Part shown: positions 24,707-34,092 of the stretch, in pieces
How positions within the stretch are numbered: position 1 is the first letter of the stretch
How the letters are laid out: each line of letters begins with the position of its first letter
Assembly (NCBI RefSeq): GCF_011043555.1
Contig: NZ_JAAKGS010000002.1
Span: 310,001-374,000 of the forward strand
Length of the DNA: 64,000 nucleotides
Source of the DNA: Sphingobacterium sp. SGR-19
GTDB taxonomy: Bacteria > Bacteroidota > Bacteroidia > Sphingobacteriales > Sphingobacteriaceae
Reading direction: 5' to 3'
Notes under the pieces: model-generated
Told to the model about the DNA's origin: nothing
Databases searched by the model: none
The model's input: the letters and a program-made list of their open reading frames with translations, nothing else
Translations under genes and position numbers: made by a program

Positions 24707-27580
24707 TCATTCCTCCACATCCTCTACGGCATTCCGATAGAACAATGTATAGGGGTCTGACGGGTAAACCTTACTTTCCGGGGAATGCTTAAACGGGATG
24801 TCCGGATTAAAAATCTCTTCCAAGGTGCTGCGTAGAAATGTGGTAAATTCTTCCTTAACCAATGTTAGGGTTTCCGCTTCCAAAAATTCTTTGCTATGGA
24901 ATAATGTCCCCTCTTCACGCATCCGTCGGGCAACGTATAGATGCGGTTCCAACTGCTTTCGACCTGTCACTTGTTCAAATACATAAGCATAAAACAAGGT
25001 CTGTATTAGGGCTTTGTTTTCGGTGTTAGGTGCGAATACCTTTTCTAGGTTTTTAAATTCGACACTATCGCCGCCCGTTTTGTAATCCACGATACGTGTC
25101 CTCACCTGGTTATCATGCGTGAGCACCTCATCCACCCGGTCAATGATACCGAACAGGCGGATGGTTTCCTCCTTTCCGTTTATTAGCATCGGGAAGTCGA
25201 ACGTATAGTCTTCCGTATTCTCCAATTCGATGATACGAAATGCCTTATAATGTTCCATATCATATTGTAAATACACGTTGATATATGCCGAGGCGATCTT
25301 GTGCATAATACGCTGCATGCTATTTAGTACATCCACGGATGTTATTTCGGTATGATATTGCAAACCGATCTCCCGAACGACCAGTTCATCGATTTCGGGT
25401 AGCTTCGTTTTCAACACTTTTGTGGGCGTGAAATCTGCAAATCCCTTATAAGGTTTCAAGAGCGTTTCCATCACATTATGGATAACAGTACCTAGCCTAT
25501 TCATTTCGAATTCGTGAGAAATAGTGGGCGGCTCTTTGATTTCGGCGACATACTTTAAAAAGAACTGTAGGGGAGATTGCAGATAGGTAGTCAATGCCGT
25601 AGCGGCCAGTTTTTTCTTCTCTACGATAAACGTATTCCACAATTGATGCCATATAGCCCCTTCTTTCGGTATGACTAATTCTTTACTGTTTTCGGGGAAA
25701 CGTATGGGTTGCTGTTGTGTATGAACGACAAAGTGGAAGTTGCTTTCGAATTGCAATTGTTTAACGAAGCGGCTTTCTTCTCCTGTACTGCTCTCGTCAA
25801 CTAAGCTGTTATAGAATACGTGGAGGCCGTTGCTGTATTGAAAATGACGATAAAATAAATAAGCAGAAAGGGCATCTTGATTTTCCAGTATAGGAAGATC
25901 GTACGCTTGGCGCAAGCTGTTCGGTAGGAAAGTAGGGGAATTTGAGGTTTTGGGTAAAACACCCTCGTTTGCTCCAAGTATATACACCTGGTCGAAATTC
26001 AAACAACGACTTTCCAATAATCCCATGATTTGCAAACCATTTAAGGGGTCTCCTTCGATGGCTGAATTGATGGGGGCTATCGCTTTTCGAATTAACCCGA
26101 TCTGAAAAGCGATAGAGGTAGGTGCGATGTTGTCTATCCCCTGCTTTAACTGATTTAAAACTTTCTTTGTTTCAATAAGCAGGTTACTATCGATCTGGCT
26201 AATGCGGTCTTGCGCCGCTATAGAAACCAGCAGACTATCTAATAAGTGCACCAGTGTTGGTATAAGCACAGATGGATTAGCCAATGGCTTAAAAAACCGA
26301 GGGAATACACTACTCGCGATGGTTACCATATCAATATCCACCTCGAAAAGTTGTTTATCGGTTATGTCTTTTAGCAAACGTTCTCTTTCAGCTATAGCGA
26401 CGCTTGTCAAGGGATGGTTCACGAAGGTTTCTATATATTGAAAAGGAATTTTGAGTCTGTGATGATGTGAAATCTCTTCTTGTACATCCATCCATAGATT
26501 TAAAAGCCCGTATATCGGCGATTGTGTAAGGGGATAACCGGTCGTGATATTAGGTTTGACGTCCGGCAGACTTTGCAGCAGCGGAACGAGTAGGCTTTCA
26601 TCCGCAAGTAAAATAGCTGCGCTCTGATCTGACAATCCGGAAGCTTCCAGGACATCGTGTAAAATCTTTGTTTGACTATTTTTTCCAGTGCAAGCATACA
26701 ACTGTACGATTGTATTTCTATTGCCCAATATGTTCGGGCTTTCGCCTAGTGCGTTTACCAGTCCGTAGCTTTTGATATTACGCCGGATAAACAAGCCAGC
26801 CTCTTGTTGTACATCGTCCATGTAATAGGCATCCGCATCAAAATAGAACAGCGCGCGTCCCTCTTCCTGCCACTTTTGGAATAAATGTACTTCGGCTTTG
26901 CTGAGGGCATTAAAACCAACGAATAATACTTTTTTATAACGCTGGATAAAATTTGGATGGGCAACATGACCCTCCACCAGATTACGATACAACGTAGGAT
27001 AATTTATTTGCTTTTCTTGTGTTAACTTTTGTTTGAAAGCTTTATAGAGTTTAGGTAGTCGTTTCCATAGTTTAAGGAAGCGTTGTTGTAGGCCGCTATG
27101 ACCAGCAATACTGAACGATTGCCAAAACTGACGGATGAAGTACTGCTGTTCGGCCGTAAAATGTTGAAAGGTGATATCAATCTTGGTGGTATCGTACAAC
27201 TCCATGTAGATGCTGTCGATATCCACGAGCTCATAGTCCAATTGCCCGAAATCGCTCAAGATAATTTCCGCTATCGGATAAAATTCTTCCAATGTTTCCG
27301 GTTCAGCACCTTCGGCAACCAACTGTTCATTATGCAGTTGGAAAAGATAAAAGAACTGGCTGAGCTGTGAAGCCTCTGCAGCATCAGAAGCTTGTTTGAA
27401 AAATTCTTGTATCGTAAAAAACTGTGGAGACCATATCGCTTTGCCATATACATCCGCCAGGTGTTTTTTCAAATAAGTAATAGGGCGTTTATTATTGAAT
27501 ATAATGGCAATGTCCGCTAGATCGTTTCCAAAGCGATTGTAAATATCTTCTGCTACACTATGTAAGAAAGGTTTGTTCAT
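24707..27580 (-). CDS. PD-(D/E)XK nuclease, AddB/RexB-like subunit
   Basis: 957 residues. The body resembles an inactivated UvrD-like helicase: no Walker A is visible near the N-terminus (IIFNNKRPITYLKKHL). The C-terminal RecB-type nuclease domain (~680-950) has FFLKYVAEI, LGTVIHNVMETLL and the catalytic IVDYKTGG with downstream IQTLFYAYVFEQVTG. The Fe-S cluster cysteines of classical AddB are not seen around the nuclease; the position before FFL reads SPLQ. Its start overlaps the AddA-like gene's stop by 4 bases (ATGA), so the two are coupled. Likely role: processing of DNA double-strand ends for RecA. Confidence 0.85.
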   Translation of the reverse strand: MNKPFLHSVAEDIYNRFGNDLADIAIIFNNKRPITYLKKHLADVYGKAIWSPQFFTIQEFFKQASDAAEASQLSQFFYLFQLHNEQLVAEGAEPETLEEFYPIAEIILSDFGQLDYELVDIDSIYMELYDTTKIDITFQHFTAEQQYFIRQFWQSFSIAGHSGLQQRFLKLWKRLPKLYKAFKQKLTQEKQINYPTLYRNLVEGHVAHPNFIQRYKKVLFVGFNALSKAEVHLFQKWQEEGRALFYFDADAYYMDDVQQEAGLFIRRNIKSYGLVNALGESPNILGNRNTIVQLYACTGKNSQTKILHDVLEASGLSDQSAAILLADESLLVPLLQSLPDVKPNITTGYPLTQSPIYGLLNLWMDVQEEISHHHRLKIPFQYIETFVNHPLTSVAIAERERLLKDITDKQLFEVDIDMVTIASSVFPRFFKPLANPSVLIPTLVHLLDSLLVSIAAQDRISQIDSNLLIETKKVLNQLKQGIDNIAPTSIAFQIGLIRKAIAPINSAIEGDPLNGLQIMGLLESRCLNFDQVYILGANEGVLPKTSNSPTFLPNSLRQAYDLPILENQDALSAYLFYRHFQYSNGLHVFYNSLVDESSTGEESRFVKQLQFESNFHFVVHTQQQPIRFPENSKELVIPKEGAIWHQLWNTFIVEKKKLAATALTTYLQSPLQFFLKYVAEIKEPPTISHEFEMNRLGTVIHNVMETLLKPYKGFADFTPTKVLKTKLPEIDELVVREIGLQYHTEITSVDVLNSMQRIMHKIASAYINVYLQYDMEHYKAFRIIELENTEDYTFDFPMLINGKEETIRLFGIIDRVDEVLTHDNQVRTRIVDYKTGGDSVEFKNLEKVFAPNTENKALIQTLFYAYVFEQVTGRKQLEPHLYVARRMREEGTLFHSKEFLEAETLTLVKEEFTTFLRSTLEEIFNPDIPFKHSPESKVYPSDPYTLFYRNAVEDVEE

Positions 27581-30500
27581 TTCACTTCAACTAATTCGTT
27601 AATCTTGGCATAATAAAGATACCCTTTGACATTGGTGTATCCGAGATGATGTAATGCCTTTTTGTAATTGTCCACCTGCCATTGGTGGTCGGCGTAGTCG
27701 CCTTTCGTGAATTTGAAATCGAGTACGATGGTTTCTTTTTCACTGGTAAATACTTTGTCCGGTCGAATCGTTTCACCATTTTCCAGGATGATGCTCGCTT
27801 CGTTCCATACTTTATAGCTGCCCGTTAACCATTGATGGATCATAGGGTGATGCCATATCCGGTAGATCTCTTGTAAGATAAAAGGGCGATCTTCTTCCGT
27901 CAATATTCCATTTTCGATGTAATCGTTGACGAATTTATCTACTTCCTGCTCACTGGTGATCTCCGACATGATCTCGTGTGCGAGGATACCATATTGGGCG
28001 GCTTTCTCCAACATGAGGATGTTATTGATGTTCCTTTTGTTGGATTTGTCGAAGGCATTTTGCAATTCCGAGGAGACCGGATAGGTTGACAAGCTGACGT
28101 TACGGTATTCCATTTTTGTCTCCCTAGATGCATGTTCACGATCTTTTTGCTTGGATAACGCTTCGTCTGGTGTTTTGGGAACAGGATGGTCTGCCAAAAC
28201 ATGATTCTCGTGAAACGGAAACGGGGCATGTTCATCGGATAAAACCTGGTAAAGCACATCGCTGATATATTCGTTTTTTATATCGAATCCAAGTATCTCG
28301 CCTGTTTTCTTATCTACGTTTTCCTTGAACGACGGAGCTAGTACATATAGATGCTGTACGGCCCTGGTGGTCGCTACATAAAATGTGTTCAACGCGTCCA
28401 TGTAGTTGAACAGCATTTCTTCAAAATATTGCTTGTAGAAAATCGATTTTCCTATGGTGCTACTGTATTTTATGGGTATTTTGCCAAGTGCCTCAAAGGG
28501 TGATCCGGCCGTATCAATCCAAAAATCACCATTGGTCATCCCGTCCAGATCCCAGGAACAAAAAGGAAGTATGACCACATCGTACGCCAATCCTTTTGAT
28601 TTATGTATAGTCGTCACTTCAATCGCATCGATCTTTCCGTTTGCCGGCAACGAAGCGTTGCTAGCGTCTTCTTCCCAATATTGTAGAAATTGGGTAATGC
28701 CGCGTTCACCCGTTGCGGAAAAATTGGAGACTATATCCTTAAAGGCCAATAAATAGGGGATATGTATACTATCTGTTTCATGAAGCCCATAGACTTCTAT
28801 CAATTGTTCGACTAAGTGTATAAGGGGCGATTGTTGCAATCTCGACCATTGCGCTGTTAAATGGACAGGTAGAATGGCTTCGATATCGTGAAGATTATTA
28901 TTTTTAAACACCAGCCAATAGGCATCATCAAATTTTTGTCGGCCATTGACGAGCTGGTAAAGGTACGCCATTTTTGCTCGGTGGATAACATGTTTGTCCG
29001 TGGTATATACCAGTGCTTTGAGTGTCTCGATAAGCAATAAAACGGCATCATTGGAGGACAGATACAGTGCGTCGCCGGAGATGACATCAAAATCCAGTTC
29101 TGCGGTGTTTTTATAAAGCATTAATGTTTCAATGACTTGACGCGCCTGCGCGTTGCTTCTGACCAGAATGCCAATTTGCTTTGCTTTGTATCGACCGGAT
29201 GAGATCCAGGAATGGATTTTGTCACATAGGAGTTGCAAAGCATCTTCCATGACTTGGTTTCGCCTCCTCATCCCATTCGCTACGGGCAAATACTGTATTT
29301 CTATCGAACCAACCTTGTTTGGATCATCGCGGCGATGGGGAGGAATTTGCTGCGTACTGTTTTTATAAGCTTTTATGAGCATCTCGGCATTGCCGGAAGA
29401 TGTCCACCAATCTTGTCCTTCCTCATCGAGGCATTCCATTACTTTCTCGTTGAGAACGTTCTGTAGTTTTTGGGGAATGCTACCAAACAGGTAATTATTG
29501 AATGTAATGATATGGGGGAAACTCCGAAAATTTGTTTCTAAAGAACCGTTTTCAATAAAACCGGTACGTTGCTGTTCGGATAAATGAAAAGCTTGTGCGA
29601 CTTGGTCTTCTACCTGCTGTAATAAGATACGCCAATCGCCGTTACGCCAACGGTAGATGCTTTGTTTCACGTCGCCAACAACGAGGTGCTCGTTTATTTT
29701 CTGTTTGGCGTTACCGAGCGCGTTAATGAGTAATGGACTGTAATTTTTCCATTGAATACGGGACGTATCCTGAAATTCATCGAACAGGAAATAGTTGTAC
29801 CGATTGCCAATTTTTTCCCAAATGAACGTCGGGTCGTTGTGCTCGTCTAACCCCAGCCGATTTAGCAAGATTTGGGCATCAGAAATGAGTTGTGCACCAT
29901 TTTCCCTTCGCCATTGGCTCAGCAAATCGCTCATTTCTTTAAGTAACCGTAAGTAATACAAGTTATTCTGTACGGACTGGTAGGCAATGAACGTGGGAAA
30001 TAGTCTGTATAAATCCGCAAATTGTTGGAGAATAGGTTGCAATGCCTGTCGTATATCATAACGTACACTTTTATCCGTTGTAGTATAGGGATCTTCATCA
30101 TCCAATAACGCCAAAAAGCGATCAAAATCTTTCTGTAATTCAGAAGGAGATTTTTTATAAACATTGTCGTTAATCTTGCTAGCGATGATAAGCTTGTTTC
30201 GAGATTTTCCTTTAAGTTCATCAGCTGTAATATCAAATGATCGAAAGGTCGCCGTAAATGTTTGTATGGTTTGGCTTAAGGTATCGAAGAAAAATTTTGT
30301 TTTCTCCTGGACATCTTTATTGAGGAGCGTAAAGACTTCGCCAGCCTTGGCAGAGGCCAAATAAGCATTAAACTCCTGGAAGTTCTCGGTAAAAATCAAG
30401 TTAGCAAGGCCAAGAAGCTGTTGCCGATAGTTCCAATTTTCATTGCGGGCTATTTTTTGTTCTGCATATTCGATAATCCACTCCAGTAAATCGGGACGTT

Positions 30501-30975
30501 CATCCAGTAGCTGATTGAGCATAATAGATAAATCCTGTTTTACTTTGGAGGTATTCATCTCTATTTTATACGCGGCATCAAGGTTGAGCTCATAGGTAAA
30601 ACTGCGGATAACTTTTTGTGAAAAACCGTCTATCGTACTGACGGTGAAGCGACTGTAATCGTGTAGGATTTTGCGGTAGACACGATATGCTTTTTGCTGC
30701 AATGCCGATGCATCTGATTTTGGAAATTGTTCGAGTAGGAGTTGTCTGAAGTCCTCGATTTTTTGGCTTTTGTCAGCTGTCGCTAGTCCTTGCAGAACAT
30801 GGAGTATCCGTTCCTTCATTTCTGCCGTGGCTTTGTTGGTAAACGTTACAGCAAGAATCTCCCGATAGCTATTTTCGTTGGATAGCAATAAGGTAAGGTA
30901 ATGCAGGGTTAAACTAAAGGTTTTTCCCGAACCGGCCGAGGCTTTCAATATTTTTAAAGGAGCAACAGTGTTCAT
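27577..30975 (-). CDS. UvrD/RecB-type helicase-nuclease, AddA-like subunit
   Basis: 1132 residues. SF1A helicase motifs in order: Walker A ASAGSGKTFSLT (~12-23), FTNKATAEMKERI, DEFQDTSRIQW (motif II), VGDVKQSIYRWRNGDW (motif III), TTIHKSKGLAYDVVILPF (motif V) and FYVATTRAVQHLYVLAP (motif VI). The C-terminus carries a PD-(D/E)XK nuclease core, IVLDFKFTKGDYADHQWQVD (~1090-1110). With the gene at 24707 it makes an AddAB-type double-strand-break resection complex. It is shorter than the ~1230-residue Bacillus AddA but in the Bacteroidota range. Confidence 0.9.
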   Translation of the reverse strand: MNTVAPLKILKASAGSGKTFSLTLHYLTLLLSNENSYREILAVTFTNKATAEMKERILHVLQGLATADKSQKIEDFRQLLLEQFPKSDASALQQKAYRVYRKILHDYSRFTVSTIDGFSQKVIRSFTYELNLDAAYKIEMNTSKVKQDLSIMLNQLLDERPDLLEWIIEYAEQKIARNENWNYRQQLLGLANLIFTENFQEFNAYLASAKAGEVFTLLNKDVQEKTKFFFDTLSQTIQTFTATFRSFDITADELKGKSRNKLIIASKINDNVYKKSPSELQKDFDRFLALLDDEDPYTTTDKSVRYDIRQALQPILQQFADLYRLFPTFIAYQSVQNNLYYLRLLKEMSDLLSQWRRENGAQLISDAQILLNRLGLDEHNDPTFIWEKIGNRYNYFLFDEFQDTSRIQWKNYSPLLINALGNAKQKINEHLVVGDVKQSIYRWRNGDWRILLQQVEDQVAQAFHLSEQQRTGFIENGSLETNFRSFPHIITFNNYLFGSIPQKLQNVLNEKVMECLDEEGQDWWTSSGNAEMLIKAYKNSTQQIPPHRRDDPNKVGSIEIQYLPVANGMRRRNQVMEDALQLLCDKIHSWISSGRYKAKQIGILVRSNAQARQVIETLMLYKNTAELDFDVISGDALYLSSNDAVLLLIETLKALVYTTDKHVIHRAKMAYLYQLVNGRQKFDDAYWLVFKNNNLHDIEAILPVHLTAQWSRLQQSPLIHLVEQLIEVYGLHETDSIHIPYLLAFKDIVSNFSATGERGITQFLQYWEEDASNASLPANGKIDAIEVTTIHKSKGLAYDVVILPFCSWDLDGMTNGDFWIDTAGSPFEALGKIPIKYSSTIGKSIFYKQYFEEMLFNYMDALNTFYVATTRAVQHLYVLAPSFKENVDKKTGEILGFDIKNEYISDVLYQVLSDEHAPFPFHENHVLADHPVPKTPDEALSKQKDREHASRETKMEYRNVSLSTYPVSSELQNAFDKSNKRNINNILMLEKAAQYGILAHEIMSEITSEQEVDKFVNDYIENGILTEEDRPFILQEIYRIWHHPMIHQWLTGSYKVWNEASIILENGETIRPDKVFTSEKETIVLDFKFTKGDYADHQWQVDNYKKALHHLGYTNVKGYLYYAKINELVEVK

Positions 30976-31046
30976 AGTACAAAGTAAGAAGTAAAAATGA
31001 AAAAGGCAAAAAAGTGAAGTTGAAGAAAAATGCTTAACATTGTCTC

Positions 31047-31205
31047 ATGAAGATATTATTGATTGTAAACAGTATTATTTTTATCTTTTTTCTCTATCTT
31101 TTATTCGTCAAGGAAATAAATGTATATGTCATATTATTATTTGTGTCTACGATATTGAATTTCCTGTATTTCTTTTTTGTTAGTAAGAAAAATAATGAAA
31201 TGTAG
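31047..31205 (+). CDS. Small two-segment membrane protein, 52 residues
   Basis: ATG at 31047, stop TAG at 31203-31205. The product starts MKILLIVNSIIFIFFLYLLF, has a short charged turn (VKEIN), then a second hydrophobic run (VYVILLFVSTILNFLYFFF) and a basic tail SKKNNEM. This two-helix layout with a positive C-terminal tail is what a small inner-membrane protein would show, and it is the only object in the 292-bp gap between the AddA-like gene and 31268. No family recognised. AT-rich intergenic DNA can produce such ORFs by chance. Confidence 0.45.
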   Translation: MKILLIVNSIIFIFFLYLLFVKEINVYVILLFVSTILNFLYFFFVSKKNNEM

Positions 31206-31267
31206 TGAGTAAAAGCTTGTTTTTCATATATTTGTATATTATAGTATAACTGCTGATTAATAAAGTT

Positions 31268-32275
31268 GTGAAAAGACTGCTCTATATGGTATTCATTTGC
31301 GGGTTGTTAACAGCCTGTACATCTGATGATATGGAAGAGCTTTTGTTTGATAGGGTTTCGAGTATCCAGATAGCTATGCAAAGGAGCGGTATTGGATCTT
31401 TAGCGCCAGGTTTGCCATCTGAAGTGGCAATCGCGACTTATCCATTTGAATATGATGCATTGGGTCGCGTAGTAAAGGTCGGCTACAAAACTTTTTATTA
31501 CGGTTCGGATGGCAAGGTAGCTTATTCCAAGGAGGGAGAGATAAATCCTAGCGACAATTATTATTTTGAACGATTGAGTTATCATTGGGACGGACAAGGT
31601 AGACTGAAAGAGGTTTATGTAGATAGTCTATACCAAAGATACCAGCACCATGACCATCAACCCGTTTCTAACGAATTTGCTTATCAAGAAAGTAAATTAA
31701 AGGATGAGTTGTTAGCGACTTTTAGTTATGAGGGAGACAATCGCAGACCATCCACCATTAAATATCGTAAAATGAATCGAGCGTTGCCGTCTCTAATTGT
31801 TACTTTGGGAGAAGAAGAAGAAATACACTATATATATGAGAACGAAAATGTTGTATCTGTTCAACGTGATGGATATTTGAAACAGAATGAAGTTGGGTTG
31901 GGTGGTCCTGTAGGTCTAATTCCATACAAGATGGAAATGGCTTATACCTATTTAAGTAATCCACATCATTTAGCGAGAATTTATACGCAGTTGGGTTTTC
32001 ATCCCTATAAGCTTACTGAGGTAGTAAGTGTTAATTGTATTGCCAGAAGTCAGGTAAGTATAGAAATCGAAGGAGGAGAAGATATAGGAGATAGATGGAC
32101 GCGGCCGGAAGGGGTAGATACCCATTGGACAGATTTATATACGGGTTCGGAGGAACCTTTTTTGTCTTTCGGGAAATCCAACTACAGTTATCGTTTTAAT
32201 ACTTTAGAATTACCCACCGAAATTGTTGTAGAAGGAGACGGCACGATGCAGCGCACGTTAATTAGCTACGAATAA
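31268..32275 (+). CDS. Hypothetical lipoprotein with RHS-like YD segments
   Basis: 335 residues from a GTG start at 31268. Signal peptide and lipobox LLTAC (Cys17), then acidic TSDDMEE. The body contains short YD-repeat-like stretches (FEYDALGRVVKVGYKTFYYG, YHWDGQGRLKEVYVD, FSYEGDNRRPSTIKY) as in many Bacteroidota surface lipoproteins of unknown function. Probably outer-membrane anchored. It lies alone between the 52-residue ORF and rpsP, and a promoter for rpsP follows. No defined function. Confidence 0.8.
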   Translation: MKRLLYMVFICGLLTACTSDDMEELLFDRVSSIQIAMQRSGIGSLAPGLPSEVAIATYPFEYDALGRVVKVGYKTFYYGSDGKVAYSKEGEINPSDNYYFERLSYHWDGQGRLKEVYVDSLYQRYQHHDHQPVSNEFAYQESKLKDELLATFSYEGDNRRPSTIKYRKMNRALPSLIVTLGEEEEIHYIYENENVVSVQRDGYLKQNEVGLGGPVGLIPYKMEMAYTYLSNPHHLARIYTQLGFHPYKLTEVVSVNCIARSQVSIEIEGGEDIGDRWTRPEGVDTHWTDLYTGSEEPFLSFGKSNYSYRFNTLELPTEIVVEGDGTMQRTLISYE

Positions 32276-32333
32276 TCTTTAAGAAGTCGATTTTTAGATA
32301 AATTTTAATTTTTCCTTTTTAGTTTTTAATTGT

Positions 32334-32341
32334 TATCTTTG
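32334..32341 (+). promoter_or_regulatory. rpsP: Candidate -7 box of rpsP promoter
   Basis: TATCTTTG matches the Bacteroidota -7 consensus TAnnTTTG exactly, 59 bases before rpsP. The -33 region (TTTCCTTTTT near 32311) is only a weak match to TTTG. Confidence 0.5.
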
Positions 32342-32342
32342 C

Positions 32343-32370
32343 ATCCCCTCTTGCGCGAAGCACGGGGGAT
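32343..32370 (+). promoter_or_regulatory. Hairpin in rpsP mRNA leader
   Basis: ATCCCC (32343-32348) pairs with GGGGAT (32365-32370), and inside it CTT (32350-32352) can pair with AAG (32358-32360). It starts directly after the -7 box, so it would be at or near the 5' end of the rpsP transcript. It may be an S16 autoregulatory leader (inference from position only). Confidence 0.4.
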
Positions 32371-32399
32371 ATGTTGAATACATAAACAATTAAAAAAGA

Positions 32400-32969
32400 A
32401 TGGCAACTAAAATCAGATTGCAAAGACACGGTAAAAAAGGAAAACCTTTTTACCACGTAGTAGTAGCAGATTCACGTGCTCCGCGTGACGGTAAATTCAT
32501 TGAACGTTTAGGTTCTTACAACCCAAACACAAATCCGGCGACTATTGTTTTGGATTTCGACAGGGCATTGTACTGGATGAACGTAGGTGCACAACCTACT
32601 GACACAGCTCGTGCTATCCTTTCTTACAAAGGTGTTCTTTACAAAAAACACTTAGAAGGGGGTGTGAAGAAAGGTGCTTTTGACGAAGGTCAAGCGGAAG
32701 AGAAATTCGCTAAGTGGTTGGAAGAAAAAGACGCTAAGATTGAAGGTAAGAAAACAGGCTTAGTTCAATCGAAAGAAGAAGCTAAAAAAGCTGCTCTTGC
32801 TGTAGAAGCGAAGAAAAATGCAGAAAAAGCTGCCGCTCTTGCTGCTAAAAATGCTCCAGTTGCAGAAGAAACTGAAGCCGCAGAAGGTGAAGCAGAAGCA
32901 GAAGTTCCTGCGGAAGCCCCTGAAGCAACAGCAGGAGATGCTGCAAACGCAGAAGAAACTGAAGGATAA
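32400..32969 (+). CDS. rpsP: 30S ribosomal protein S16 with long Ala/Glu-rich tail
   Basis: 189 residues. The N-terminal ~80 residues are classical S16 ([23 protein letters not shown] split over family motifs, [35 protein letters not shown]). Beyond that lies a lysine-rich helix and a tail dominated by Ala and Glu ([19 protein letters not shown]), roughly doubling the E. coli length of 82. Such tails are common in Bacteroidota S16. It binds 16S rRNA in 30S assembly. A terminator and an intergenic repeat element separate it from rimM, its usual partner. Confidence 0.98.
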   Translation: MATKIRLQRHGKKGKPFYHVVVADSRAPRDGKFIERLGSYNPNTNPATIVLDFDRALYWMNVGAQPTDTARAILSYKGVLYKKHLEGGVKKGAFDEGQAEEKFAKWLEEKDAKIEGKKTGLVQSKEEAKKAALAVEAKKNAEKAAALAAKNAPVAEETEAAEGEAEAEVPAEAPEATAGDAANAEETEG

Positions 32970-32991
32970 ATCTTATTCATACAGATTCAAG

Positions 32992-33022
32992 AAAGCCGAG
33001 TTTATGAAAATTCGGCTTTTTT
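32992..33022 (+). terminator. Rho-independent terminator of rpsP
   Basis: AAAGCCGA (32992-32999) pairs with TCGGCTTT (33012-33019), followed by more T residues. It is 22 bases after the rpsP stop and abuts the left end of repeat element copy A. Confidence 0.8.
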
Positions 33023-33375
33023 ACTTTTTTTACCTCGAAAAAAGTAAACAAAAAAACTCGTCGCTTCAAATCTTTGAGGAGAGGGATAATACCAAGGGTG
33101 GGTTTCTACAGCCTCAAATATTTGGATGCGACACTGGAAGTTAAGGAGGGGATAATGTAATTGCGCAAATAAAAGTGGAGAATTAATGAATAGCCGTAAT
33201 GCAGACTAAATCGGCCTCGCATTGTTCCGCGGGCAGCTTTACGCAGGATATTCCGTTAAAAACAGAATGCTGTTTGACCGAAGGGAGTTTCATTCTGTTT
33301 AGGAATAGATAAGTAAAGATAGCGGAACCATGCAAGCCTTGATTTTTTGTTTCTTTTTCATCAAGAAAAAAGAAA
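33021..33375 (+). repeat. Structured intergenic element, copy A (between rpsP and rimM)
   Basis: About 355 bp, filling the rpsP-rimM gap. Left hairpin: TTACTTTTTT 33021-33030 with AAAAAAGTAA 33038-33047. Second hairpin: 33060-33079 with 33112-33132 (CAAAT/ATTTG and TTTGAGG/CCTCAAA cores). Long stem: GCATTGTTCCGC 33219-33230 with 33322-33333 (one mismatch), CTTTAC 33237-33242 with GTAAAG 33313-33318, TATTCC 33249-33254 with 33302-33307, AAACAGAATG 33260-33269 with CATTCTGTTT 33291-33300. Right hairpin: TTTCTTTTT 33350-33358 with 33367-33375. No ORF of note. It ends 12 bases before rimM. Same orientation as copies B and C. Confidence 0.85.
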
Positions 33376-33387
33376 AAGATTAATATT

Positions 33388-33915
33388 ATGAACATAAACG
33401 ACGCTTTCTATATTGGTTACATCACGAAGACACGTGGATTAAAAGGTGAGTTGCAACTTTATTTTGAATTCGCCGATTATACGGCATTAGACTTGAATGT
33501 ACTCTTTTTGGAGATAAACAAAAAGTTGATACCTTATTTTGTAGATAGTATAAAATTACAGAACAACAGCACGGCGTACTTAAATCTTGAAGACATAGAT
33601 CATGTGGACAAAACGAAAGAGCTTATAAAAAAGAAGGTCTATCTACCCAAGGATAAAATGCCCGAAAGAGACCCGGATGATTTTCGCTACACCGATTTTG
33701 TCGGATATCTTGTAGTGGATGAACATGAAGGTGAGATCGGTGAAATAATCGATGTGCAAGAGTTTCCGCAGCAATTTATTGCTACCGTTGATTTCGATGG
33801 GAAGGAGTTGATGTTTCCTTTAAGTGAAGATCTTATTCTGGGAATTGATGCGGAAGAGCAGGTTCTAGAAGTAGAGCTGCCACAAGGATTAATTGATATA
33901 TATAGGGAAACGTAA
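33388..33915 (+). CDS. rimM: Ribosome maturation factor RimM
   Basis: 175 residues. N-terminal RimM domain (FYIGYITKTRGLKGELQLYF) and C-terminal PRC-barrel domain (DFVGYLVVDEHEGEIGEIID, LMFPLSEDLILGID, VELPQGLIDIY). It binds S19 and the 30S head during 16S processing. In many bacteria the order is rpsP-rimM-trmD-rplS; here element A separates it from rpsP, and metF follows after 177 bp instead of trmD. The start is 12 bases after the element's right hairpin, so translation initiation may be affected by it. Confidence 0.95.
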   Translation: MNINDAFYIGYITKTRGLKGELQLYFEFADYTALDLNVLFLEINKKLIPYFVDSIKLQNNSTAYLNLEDIDHVDKTKELIKKKVYLPKDKMPERDPDDFRYTDFVGYLVVDEHEGEIGEIIDVQEFPQQFIATVDFDGKELMFPLSEDLILGIDAEEQVLEVELPQGLIDIYRET

Positions 33916-34092
33916 ATCTGTAATGCGTAGCTCCTGACTAGTTATGAATTACGGATCGCGAGTTACGAAAAATAATATTACTTTTGACTTTCAGATAGAA
34001 GATGAAACCATTATGATCCGTCAGCTGGCTGGCCAGTCGAAGGGATGAATGAACAAAGATAACTTCATCACTTTTTACGAAGAATTTATTAG

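Noticed and set aside
33916..34092. Possible gene or RNA in the rimM-metF gap
   Set aside because: No tRNA-like fold, no credible ORF and no similarity to the repeat elements; left as plain intergenic DNA.
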